Assembly: GCA_025757685.1 (NCBI GenBank)
Contig: CP107220.1
Coordinates: 335,501-399,500 of the forward strand
Length of the DNA stretch: 64,000 nt
Source: Oscillospiraceae bacterium
GTDB lineage: Bacteria; Bacillota; Clostridia; Oscillospirales; Acutalibacteraceae
Direction of reading: 5' to 3'
The position numbers and the translations under genes were made by a program. The notes beneath the pieces were generated by a model. The model was given only the letters and a program-made list of their open reading frames with translations, was not told the origin of the DNA and did no database searches. Below are positions 57,734 through 64,000 of the stretch, in pieces (the stretch's first letter is position 1; every line of letters begins with the position of its first letter).

Positions 57734-58590
57734 TGGTTCGGTTTGCCAAGTGGCACCCATTGGTGCAGTTCTGTTTTCTTTTGTGCGTATTGCTGCTCAC
57801 TTGCCTGAGCCGACACCCGGTGCCGGTGGCGTTGTCTCTGCTGGGCGCGGCGGTGTACCTGCTGCTGACGGACGGCCGCCGCAGTCTGCGCAGTCTTTTG
57901 TGCGTGCCGGTGCTGGTGGCGCTGGTGGGCGGTTTTAACTTTTTGTTTGCCCACTGGGGCGTTACGGTCCTTTTTAGCCGGGGCGACACCCAGTTTACTT
58001 TGGAAAGCCTGATTTACGGCTGCTTCCAGGGGGGCATATTCGCCGGGGTGGTGCTGTGGCTGGCGGTGTTTGGCCGCGTGCTGGGCAGCGATCGGCTGCT
58101 GGCGGTTACCGGTCGAGCGGCGCCCCGCTTTTCTCTTTTGTTTTCTATGACTTTAGGGTGTATTGCCCGCTTTCGGGAGAATGCACGGCAAATCCGCCTG
58201 GCGCGTGCCGGTGCGGGACTGGCGAAAGAAAAGCCCCTGCACGAGGCGCTGGATCAGTTTTCTACGCTGGTCACCTTGTCCTTGGAGGGGAGTATGACCA
58301 CGGCGGACGCTATGCGCGCCCGGGGCTACGGCAAGGGGCGTCGTCGGGTGTACGATCCGTTTACATTCGGTGTGGCGGACGGCGTAGAGCTGGCAGTGGT
58401 GCTCCTGCTGAGTATCACGGTGCTGGCAGTGGCGCTCACCGGCGGCCTTACTTTTTATTTTGATCCGCAGCTGGAATGGGTCACTCTGTCTCCCTTAGGG
58501 GCGGCGGCAGCGGGCTTGCTTTGTTTTTGCCCGACGATCTCAAATGTAGGGGAGGCACTGCAATGGCGGCGATTGAAGCGAAAAAACTGA
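57733..58590 (+). CDS. ECF transporter transmembrane subunit (EcfT-like)
   Basis: A 285-residue T component of an energy-coupling-factor vitamin/micronutrient transporter. It has about five hydrophobic segments and the two Ala-Arg-Gly-type coupling motifs: RLARAGAGLA (about residue 155) and MRARGYGKGRR (about residue 195), which contact the ATPases. Starts one base into the MreB stop (TGATG) and overlaps the ATPase gene by 28 bases. Order T-A-S with a fused ATPase is a dedicated (group I) arrangement. Confidence 0.9.
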   Translation: MVRFAKWHPLVQFCFLLCVLLLTCLSRHPVPVALSLLGAAVYLLLTDGRRSLRSLLCVPVLVALVGGFNFLFAHWGVTVLFSRGDTQFTLESLIYGCFQGGIFAGVVLWLAVFGRVLGSDRLLAVTGRAAPRFSLLFSMTLGCIARFRENARQIRLARAGAGLAKEKPLHEALDQFSTLVTLSLEGSMTTADAMRARGYGKGRRRVYDPFTFGVADGVELAVVLLLSITVLAVALTGGLTFYFDPQLEWVTLSPLGAAAAGLLCFCPTISNVGEALQWRRLKRKN

Positions 58591-60041
58591 ATTTTACTTA
58601 CCCGGACGCCGACAGAGCGGCACTTTCCGATGTAACCTTTTCCATTCCGTCCGGCGGCTTTTATTTGCTGATGGGGCCATCAGGCAGCGGCAAGAGCACT
58701 TTACTGCGGCTGCTGCAAGGGGAGATCGCGCCTCACGGTGCTTTGCGCGGGCAGCTCCACTGTGACAGCCCGGCAGGTTTTGTTTTTCAAAATCCACAGG
58801 ACAGTTTAGTCACGGACAGTGTGCAGCGGGAGCTGGCGTTCTCACCGGAGCATGCCGGGCTGGACGGTGCTGCCGTAGCGCGGCGGGTGGGGGAGTGTGC
58901 CGCATTCTTCCATTTGGAGCCGTTGATGGAGCGCACCACTGCCTCTTTGTCCGGTGGGGAACAGCAACTGCTGTCCCTGGCGGCAGCTATGACCGGCTCG
59001 CCTCGGGTGCTTTTGCTGGACGAGCCTTGTGCGGCGCTGGATCCGGCGGCGGAAGAAAAATTTTTGCAGGTGCTGCTGCGGCTGAACCGCGAGTTGGGCG
59101 TAACGGTGCTGATGAGTACCCATACCCCCGGCGCAGCTTTGGCACAGGCGGACGGCGTGCTGTTGCTCCGTGCCGGGCGCTGCACCTGTTATGATGATCC
59201 CCATGCCTTTGCTCGTGCCTTGCGGCAAAGCGGCGACCCCATGTTGCAGGCGCTGCCGGTGGGGGCAATCCTGTTTGACGAAGTACCGCTGACGGTGCGG
59301 GAGGCTCAGCCTTTGGCCGCCCATCTGCGGTGCAAGCCGGCGCCTGCACCCCAACCTGCAGGCAAGTCGGTATTGACCTTAAAAGAGATTTGCTTTGCTT
59401 ATGAGAAAAAGAGCGCCGATGTGCTCTTTCGCCTGTCCCTGACCTTAACGGCAGGCAAGTGCTATGGTATTGTAGGCGCCAACGGCAGCGGCAAGAGCAC
59501 CCTGCTGGGGGTGATGGCCGGTGTGTTGAAGCCCTACGCAGGCAAGGTGCAGCGCCCGGTGCCCACGGCCTTGCTGCCCCAAACGGTGCAGTATCTGTTT
59601 ACCCGGGACCGGGTAGATCAGTTGGTGCAGGCGGGAACATTGCAGCACCTGGGCATTGCGCACCTGGCCGCCCGGCACCCGCTGGATCTGTCCGGCGGCG
59701 AAAGTCGACTGGTGGGGTTGGGCATGGTGCTGGATACCGGCGCCGATACGCTGCTGCTGGATGAGCCTACCGCCGGGTTGGACGCCGGTGCAAAAGCGCA
59801 GCTGGGCGCCCGGTTACGCCACTTGTGCGCTGCCGGTAAAACGGTGGTGTTGGTGACGCACGATCTGGATTTTGCCGGTACTTACAGCGATGAAGCGGCC
59901 TTCCTGTGCAACCGGGTGGTGACCCCGCCTCGGCCTCGGCGGGCTTTCTTTGCCGGCATGGAGCTGTACACCACCGGTGTGCGCCGGGTGACCTGCCGTG
60001 CACTGCCGGATGCCGTATCGCCGGAGGACCTGGTTCTATGA
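58563..60041 (+). CDS. Fused double ATPase subunit of an ECF transporter
   Basis: A 492-residue protein with two ABC ATPase domains in one chain. Domain 1: MGPSGSGKSTLLRLL near residue 37, SLSGGEQQLLSLAAAM and LLLDEPCAALDP. Domain 2: VGANGSGKSTLLG near residue 305, LSGGESRLVGLGMVLD and LLLDEPTAGLDAG. It thus replaces the separate EcfA1 and EcfA2 of shared systems. The start at 58563 is behind GGGGAGG, inside the end of the T gene. Powers uptake together with the adjacent T and S proteins. Confidence 0.93.
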   Translation: MAAIEAKKLNFTYPDADRAALSDVTFSIPSGGFYLLMGPSGSGKSTLLRLLQGEIAPHGALRGQLHCDSPAGFVFQNPQDSLVTDSVQRELAFSPEHAGLDGAAVARRVGECAAFFHLEPLMERTTASLSGGEQQLLSLAAAMTGSPRVLLLDEPCAALDPAAEEKFLQVLLRLNRELGVTVLMSTHTPGAALAQADGVLLLRAGRCTCYDDPHAFARALRQSGDPMLQALPVGAILFDEVPLTVREAQPLAAHLRCKPAPAPQPAGKSVLTLKEICFAYEKKSADVLFRLSLTLTAGKCYGIVGANGSGKSTLLGVMAGVLKPYAGKVQRPVPTALLPQTVQYLFTRDRVDQLVQAGTLQHLGIAHLAARHPLDLSGGESRLVGLGMVLDTGADTLLLDEPTAGLDAGAKAQLGARLRHLCAAGKTVVLVTHDLDFAGTYSDEAAFLCNRVVTPPRPRRAFFAGMELYTTGVRRVTCRALPDAVSPEDLVL

Positions 60042-60760
60042 AGCGGGTATTGCTGACCCTGTTGTTTTTGGTTTTGCCGGTGCTGCTGGTGGTGTGGCAG
60101 GTGTGCTTTGCAGACACGACCTCTTGGTACTTGGTGGCGGCGGTTTTGCTGCTGCTCAGTGCGCTGCCGTTCTTTTTGCACCTGGAGCGGAAGCCGATCT
60201 CTGCCCGAGAGATGGCGCTGCTGTCCGTCTTAACGGCGCTGGCGGTGGTCAGCCGGGCCGTGTTTTATCTGATCCCTCAGGTGAAGCCCATTGCTGCGGT
60301 GGTGATCGTGGCCGGTATGTGTCTTGGTCCCTTTTCCGGTTATATGGTGGGGGCGCTGTCCGCCTTTTTGTCTAACTTCCTGTTTGGACAAGGCATATGG
60401 ACCCCCTTTCAAATGGTGGCGCTGGGATTGGTGGGGCTGCTGGCCGGCATGCTGCTGCGTCCCGGACGGGTGAACCGCTGGGTGCTGGCGCTGGTGGGCT
60501 TTTTTTTAGCCACAGTGGTGTACGGCCTGGTGGTGGATTTGAGCACGGTTTTAATGACGGTGACGGACTTTACTTGGCCTGCGGTGCTGGCGGTGTATGC
60601 CTCCGGCGCACCTTTTGATTTGGTGTTTGGCGGGTCTACCGCAGTCTTTTTGGTGCTGTTTGGTACGCCATTGGAGCAAAAAATTACCCGTCTGCAACGA
60701 AAATATGGCCTGTTGGAGCGTAAAGCCACCACAGGAGATAAGGAGAATTGCCATGAATAA
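60038..60760 (+). CDS. ECF transporter substrate-binding (S) component
   Basis: A 240-residue membrane protein. Residues about 58-225 resemble an S component: ISAREMALLSVLTALAVVSR, VIVAGMCLGPFSGYMVGALSAFLSN, FGQGIWTPFQM. It carries two additional hydrophobic segments at the N-terminus (residues 4-24 and 30-48) not seen in the usual six-helix S proteins. It starts within the ATPase stop (ATGA). The cargo cannot be deduced from the sequence; no riboswitch is present to hint at a vitamin. Confidence 0.85.
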   Translation: MKRVLLTLLFLVLPVLLVVWQVCFADTTSWYLVAAVLLLLSALPFFLHLERKPISAREMALLSVLTALAVVSRAVFYLIPQVKPIAAVVIVAGMCLGPFSGYMVGALSAFLSNFLFGQGIWTPFQMVALGLVGLLAGMLLRPGRVNRWVLALVGFFLATVVYGLVVDLSTVLMTVTDFTWPAVLAVYASGAPFDLVFGGSTAVFLVLFGTPLEQKITRLQRKYGLLERKATTGDKENCHE

Positions 60761-61010
60761 AACGATTATTGATAAGCTGGCACGCTTTGCCCAGACCAGT
60801 GCGATTATCGGTCTGTGCCTTTTGGGCATTTGTCCCGCATTTGGCATTATGGCTATGGTAGTGCCGGCAGTGTTTAAGCAAAAGGGCGCGAAGCTGACAG
60901 AGGAAAATCAACAGCTGTGCCACAGAGCGCAAATCATGGGCGTGGTATCTTTGGTGCTGTTTGTGATTGATGTGATCCTGGCTTCAATCTTGTATGCCAA
61001 GTTCAAATGA
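60753..61010 (+). CDS. Small membrane protein next to the ECF genes
   Basis: An 85-residue protein with two membrane segments (about residues 16-38 and 60-81) and a short polar middle (KQKGAKLTEENQQLCHR). It overlaps the S component by 8 bases, with AGGAG upstream, so is co-translated. No family recognised; closed by the terminator at 61027-61055. Confidence 0.75.
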   Translation: MNKTIIDKLARFAQTSAIIGLCLLGICPAFGIMAMVVPAVFKQKGAKLTEENQQLCHRAQIMGVVSLVLFVIDVILASILYAKFK

Positions 61011-61026
61011 TCTAAGGCATTAAGAA

Positions 61027-61055
61027 AAGCGGAGGTGCGTTTTGCACCTCCGCTT
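61027..61055. terminator. Bidirectional terminator between the ECF and galE genes
   Basis: Perfect 12-bp stem (61027-61038 with 61044-61055), GTTTT loop; T/A-rich flanks serve both strands. Confidence 0.85.
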
Positions 61056-61076
61056 CTTCTATATACTATTATAAAA

Positions 61077-62093
61077 TCAGTCCGGGTAACCGTTGGGATT
61101 CTGCTTTTGCCAGCGCCAGGAGTCCTCGCACATTTCTTCCAGCGAGCGGGTAGCCTGCCAGCCCAGTTCACGCTTAGCCTTGGAGGGGTCGCAGTAGCAG
61201 GTGGCAATATCGCCGTCCCGGCGGGGTTTGATTTCATAGGGAATCTCCACGCCGTTGGCCTTTTCAAAGGCCTTGACCACATCCAGCACACTGTAACCGA
61301 TGCCGGTGCCCAGATTGTAGATAAACAGGCCTTGATCCTTTTCCAGCTTTTCCACTGCCTTTACATGACCCAGTGCCAGATCTACCACATGAATGTAGTC
61401 CCGTACGCCGGTGCCGTCCGGGGTGGGGTAGTCGTTACCAAACACGCCCAGCTTCTTCAGCTTACCCACAGCCACTTGGGTAATGTAGGGCATCAGGTTG
61501 TTGGGAATGCCGTTGGGATCCTCGCCCATGGTGCCGCTCTTGTGGGCGCCGATGGGGTTAAAGTACCGCAGCAGGCAAATACTCCAGCTGGGATCGCTCA
61601 CATACAGATCCTGGAGAATGCACTCGATCATATACTTGGTGCGCCCGTAGGGGTTGGTGACCCCACCGATCTCCATATCCTCGGTAAAGGGGGCAATGTT
61701 GTTCATGCCGTACACCGTGGCAGAGGAGCTAAAGATGATCTTTTTGCAGTCGTGCTGACGCATCACATCCAGCAGTACCAGGGTGCCGTTTACATTGTTA
61801 TCAAAGTATTCCAGGGGCTTGTGTACGCTCTCGCCCACGGCCTTCAGCCCGGCAAAGTGAATGACGCAGTCAATGTCCTCTGTCTCAAAGACTTTGTTCA
61901 AACCCTCTCGGTCCCGAATGTCGCATTCGTAGAACTTAAAGTCCCGATCCACCAGCGCGCGGATCCGATCCAGCGACGAGTGCTTGCAGTTGTAAAAATT
62001 ATCCAGGATTACCACATCCTGGCCTGCGTTGATTAACTCCACGCAGGTGTGAGAGCCGATATAACCGGCGCCGCCTGTTACAAGTACAGCCAT
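61077..62093 (-). CDS. galE: UDP-glucose 4-epimerase
   Basis: A 338-residue short-chain dehydrogenase-type epimerase interconverting UDP-glucose and UDP-galactose, linking galactose use to envelope polysaccharide synthesis. NAD-binding VTGGAGYIGSHTCVEL at the N-terminus. The catalytic Y-x3-K is YGRTKYMIE, preceded by the serines of FSSSATVYG. LLRYFNPIGAHKSG is the family's downstream signature. AAGGAGG precedes the ATG. Monocistronic, with promoter at 62135-62163. Confidence 0.97.
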   Translation of the reverse strand: MAVLVTGGAGYIGSHTCVELINAGQDVVILDNFYNCKHSSLDRIRALVDRDFKFYECDIRDREGLNKVFETEDIDCVIHFAGLKAVGESVHKPLEYFDNNVNGTLVLLDVMRQHDCKKIIFSSSATVYGMNNIAPFTEDMEIGGVTNPYGRTKYMIECILQDLYVSDPSWSICLLRYFNPIGAHKSGTMGEDPNGIPNNLMPYITQVAVGKLKKLGVFGNDYPTPDGTGVRDYIHVVDLALGHVKAVEKLEKDQGLFIYNLGTGIGYSVLDVVKAFEKANGVEIPYEIKPRRDGDIATCYCDPSKAKRELGWQATRSLEEMCEDSWRWQKQNPNGYPD

Positions 62094-62134
62094 CTTTTTT
62101 CCTCCTTGGTTGTGGGGTTCTTTCTTGAAACTTC

Positions 62135-62163
62135 ATTATATACCCCTTTGCCGCCAAAGTAAA
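62135..62163 (-). promoter_or_regulatory. Promoter for galE
   Basis: On the minus strand TTTACT (62163-62158), a 17-bp spacer and a perfect TATAAT (62140-62135). Confidence 0.65.
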
Positions 62164-62395
62164 TAAGAAAGTTCAGTTTTCTCTGTGGCATGGGCGGTTT
62201 TTGTTCGGCTTTGATCTTGTCAAGCCAATTATACAACTTGTACACCGGCGAAAATGCGCAAAAAGCCCGACGCAACGCCAAAAAGTATAAGTGCGTTTTA
62301 CAAAGAGTAATAAATGTACGGAAATTTTAACCAAATTCCTTGCGCTTTTTAGACGATTTTTTTACATTTTGGTCTTCAAATTCGCCGGAACCCTG

Positions 62396-62424
62396 TTTAC
62401 TTTTGAGAAACGGGGGTGTAAAAT
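62396..62424 (+). promoter_or_regulatory. Promoter for the ATP synthase operon
   Basis: TTTACT (62396-62401), a 17-bp spacer and TAAAAT (62419-62424). Confidence 0.6.
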
Positions 62425-62461
62425 GAGCAATGGAAATAAGGATTGATTGGAGGTGACGGCG

Positions 62462-63160
62462 TTGCTGCTGAAAACCGATGTGGCAAGTAAATTGATCGAA
62501 GAACTGAATACGGAAACGGTGTTCAGTCTGTTTGGCGGCAAGCTCAAGATCGACGAGGGCACAGTCGTCAGCTGGATCATTATGGCGGTGTTCCTGATCG
62601 CCGGTATTTTGCTCACCCGTGGACTGAAGGTGGAGGGCAAGCTCTCCAAACGCCAGCTGTTTATTGAAATGTGCGTAGACAAAATGCGTACATTTTTCCA
62701 CAACGTTATGGGCCCGGACGGGGATCGTTACATTCCTTGGATGATGACGGTAGCTGTTTATATCGGTGCCTGCAATATGTGCGGCATCTTCGGATTTAAG
62801 TCTCCTACCAAGGAACTGAATGTAACCGTAGGTCTGGCGCTGACCAGCATTATCCTGGTTCAGTACGCCGGCATTCATAAAAAGGGTACGAAGGGATGGC
62901 TTAAGTCCTTTGCTAAGCCGGTACCCATCGTACTGCCCATCAATTTGCTGGAGCTGGTCATCAAGCCCATGTCTCTTTGCTTCCGACTTTTCGGCAACAT
63001 CATCGGCGCTTTCATTATTATGAAGCTGATCGAATCGGTGGTGCCGGTAGCAATTCCGGTGGCATTGAGCCTTTACTTTGATATTTTCGATGGTTTTATC
63101 CAGGCGTATGTGTTCGTCTTTTTGACCTCACTGTACATTCAGGAAGCCATTGAAGATTAA
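62462..63160 (+). CDS. atpB: F1Fo ATP synthase subunit a
   Basis: A 232-residue membrane subunit that forms the two ion half-channels against the c ring. Marks: LPINLLELVIKPMSLCFRLFGNIIGAF with the essential arginine, and IFDGFIQAYVFVFLTSLYIQEAIED at the end. The start appears to be TTG at 62462, 5 bases after GGAGGTGA; a TTG 15 bases earlier overlaps that site. No ATG lies close enough. Confidence 0.95.
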   Translation: MLLKTDVASKLIEELNTETVFSLFGGKLKIDEGTVVSWIIMAVFLIAGILLTRGLKVEGKLSKRQLFIEMCVDKMRTFFHNVMGPDGDRYIPWMMTVAVYIGACNMCGIFGFKSPTKELNVTVGLALTSIILVQYAGIHKKGTKGWLKSFAKPVPIVLPINLLELVIKPMSLCFRLFGNIIGAFIIMKLIESVVPVAIPVALSLYFDIFDGFIQAYVFVFLTSLYIQEAIED

Positions 63161-63192
63161 ATAGAACTTTTACAGAAAAGGAGAAATTTATC

Positions 63193-63411
63193 ATGACAGT
63201 AGCAATCGCAGCGGCAATCGCCGTACTTACAGGTGTAGCAGCAGGTCTCGGCATCGGCCTTGCAACCGGTAAGGCAGTAGACGCCATCGCTCGTCAGCCC
63301 GAGGCTGCCGGTGACATTCGTACCGCTCTGATCCTGGGCTGCGCCCTGGCAGAGGCAACGGCTGTTTACGGTCTGGTTATCGGTATTTTGATCATCTTCA
63401 TTATGAAATAA
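63193..63411 (+). CDS. atpE: F1Fo ATP synthase subunit c
   Basis: A 72-residue two-helix proteolipid with GKAVDAIARQPEAAGDIR at the turn and the ion-binding glutamate E54 in ALAEATAVYG. Compared with sodium-type rings, the helix-1 glutamine is isoleucine here (GLGIGLATGK) and the serine after the glutamate is alanine, which points to protons as the coupling ion; the threonine and tyrosine of the sodium pattern remain. Confidence 0.96.
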   Translation: MTVAIAAAIAVLTGVAAGLGIGLATGKAVDAIARQPEAAGDIRTALILGCALAEATAVYGLVIGILIIFIMK

Positions 63412-63447
63412 CCGAGAAAATCCACAAGCAGAAAGGAAGCAGTGTCT

Positions 63448-63939
63448 ATGCTGTCATTAGACTGGAATCTGCTCTTTACCGTGATCAACCTGGTGATCTT
63501 CTATATCCTGATGAAGAAATTTGTCTGGAACAAGGTGCTGGGTGCCATGGATAAACGGCAGTCCAAGATAGACCAACAATTCAAAGACGCCGACGAGGAT
63601 CGTCGAGCCGCAGGCGCTCTGAAAACAGAATATGAGGGTCGCTTAGCCGGTGCAGACGAGGAGTCGGCACGCTTGATTGCAGACGCAAAGGTCACTGCCA
63701 AAGCCAAAGCTGACAAGATCGTAGACCAGGCCAAGCTCACCTCCGACAAGATGGTACGCGATGCGCACCAGACCATCGAGCATGAGCGCAATGAGGCACT
63801 CCAGTCCGTTAAGCATGACATTGCTGCACTGGCAATGGACGCTGCGGCCAAGGTGGTGTCTAAAGAGGCGTCTGAGCTGGATAACAGCGCGATCTATGAC
63901 GATTTTCTGGCGGGGCAGGACGGCGGTGATCCGGTATGA
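63448..63939 (+). CDS. atpF: F1Fo ATP synthase subunit b
   Basis: A 163-residue peripheral-stalk subunit: one N-terminal membrane helix (LLFTVINLVIFYILMKKFVW) followed by a long charged coiled coil. The ATG at 63448 is 9 bases past AAGGAAG; a GTG 6 bases earlier is less likely. Overlaps atpH by ATGA. Confidence 0.95.
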   Translation: MLSLDWNLLFTVINLVIFYILMKKFVWNKVLGAMDKRQSKIDQQFKDADEDRRAAGALKTEYEGRLAGADEESARLIADAKVTAKAKADKIVDQAKLTSDKMVRDAHQTIEHERNEALQSVKHDIAALAMDAAAKVVSKEASELDNSAIYDDFLAGQDGGDPV

Positions 63940-64000
63940 CCGTAACCGCACAGAATTATGCGCTGGTGCTGGGGGAACTGAATCTGGACAAACAGCAGAT
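63936..64000 (+). CDS. atpH: F1Fo ATP synthase delta subunit, 5' part only
   Basis: The window ends 65 bases into this gene. The visible 21 residues (MTVTAQNYALVLGELNLD and on) fit the N-terminus of the delta subunit (AxxYALALxEL pattern). Position after atpF supports this. Confidence 0.75.
   Translation, partial: MTVTAQNYALVLGELNLDKQQ

Larger units (their letters stand above)
62094..62461. other. 368-base intergenic region between galE and atpB
   Basis: It holds the galE promoter (62135-62163) and the atp promoter (62396-62424). The middle, about 62165-62395, is AT-rich with no open frame that has a ribosome site, and I see no riboswitch or tRNA. atpI, often first in Firmicutes atp operons, is missing. 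Confidence 0.6.

Noticed and set aside
62165..62395. Possible riboswitch or small RNA upstream of the atp operon
   Set aside because: Only weak, scattered pairing and no conserved core could be found by eye.
1..64000. tRNA, rRNA and CRISPR repeats
   Set aside because: No cloverleaf with T-loop consensus, no rRNA-like sequence and no regularly spaced direct repeats were seen in any gap.

Overview
The window looks like chromosome of an anaerobic, low-to-mid GC Gram-positive of the class Clostridia, most likely a gut Oscillospirales/Ruminococcaceae-type organism. This is inferred from several things: a pyruvate:ferredoxin oxidoreductase (PFOR); Firmicutes-style gene orders (infC-rpmI-rplT behind an attenuator leader, topA-trmFO, plsX-rnc-smc-ftsY, nadD-yqeK-rsfS-leuS, atpB-E-F-H); Gram-positive lipoproteins; secreted proteins with BspA-type repeats, Fn3 domains and a dockerin-like loop; and an ECF transporter. 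No rRNA, tRNA, CRISPR array, insertion sequence or prophage was found. Genes are densely packed on both strands, with ATGA overlaps and strong sigma-A promoters.

Layout. 1-4.3 kb: an acidic protein of unknown function (-), then galM-like mutarotase, glutamine-dependent NAD synthetase and a lipoprotein. 4.4-8.0 kb: monocistronic nifJ-type PFOR. 8.0-13.6 kb: a compact divergent module made of a TetR regulator and FGGY sugar kinase (-) facing a class III aminotransferase and a class II aldolase whose second half is a degenerate copy of its first (+). This is the best candidate here for an undescribed catabolic system. 13.6-16.9 kb: a hairpin-rich repeat, then a GH30 lipoprotein glycosidase and a GPH-family sugar symporter (-). 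17.0-22.5 kb: HAD phosphatase, small membrane protein, a 1329-residue modular subtilase and a DUF523 protein, all overlapping. 22.5-27.4 kb: lipoprotein, pyruvate kinase, GNAT acetyltransferase, MltG and a secreted repeat-domain protein.

27.4-28.8 kb: infC-rpmI-rplT with a leader terminator and an apparent AUC start for infC. 29.0-46.6 kb: an almost gap-free housekeeping run (trmH, dprA, topA, trmFO, plsX, rnc, a radical SAM gene, smc, ftsY, rdgB, yhbY, nadD, yqeK, rsfS, leuS). 46.8-50.5 kb: a secreted NlpC/P60-like Fn3 protein, rpsU, aroQ, efp and an acidic zinc-ribbon protein. 50.6-51.9 kb (-): a membrane zinc-ribbon protein and a membrane-anchored J-domain protein. 52.1-54.3 kb: PAP2 phosphatase, a MIF-like tautomerase and uppP. 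54.4-61.0 kb: recD2, an MreB-like gene and an ECF T-A(A)-S transporter with a small membrane protein. 61.1-62.1 kb: galE (-). 62.4-64.0 kb: the start of the F1Fo ATP synthase operon, cut by the window end inside atpH.

Taken together the genes describe fermentative sugar use (mutarotase, GalE, GH30 plus symporter, pyruvate kinase, PFOR), NAD and envelope biosynthesis (NadE, NadD, PlsX, UppP, PAP2, MltG, MreB) and the core translation and chromosome-maintenance machinery.
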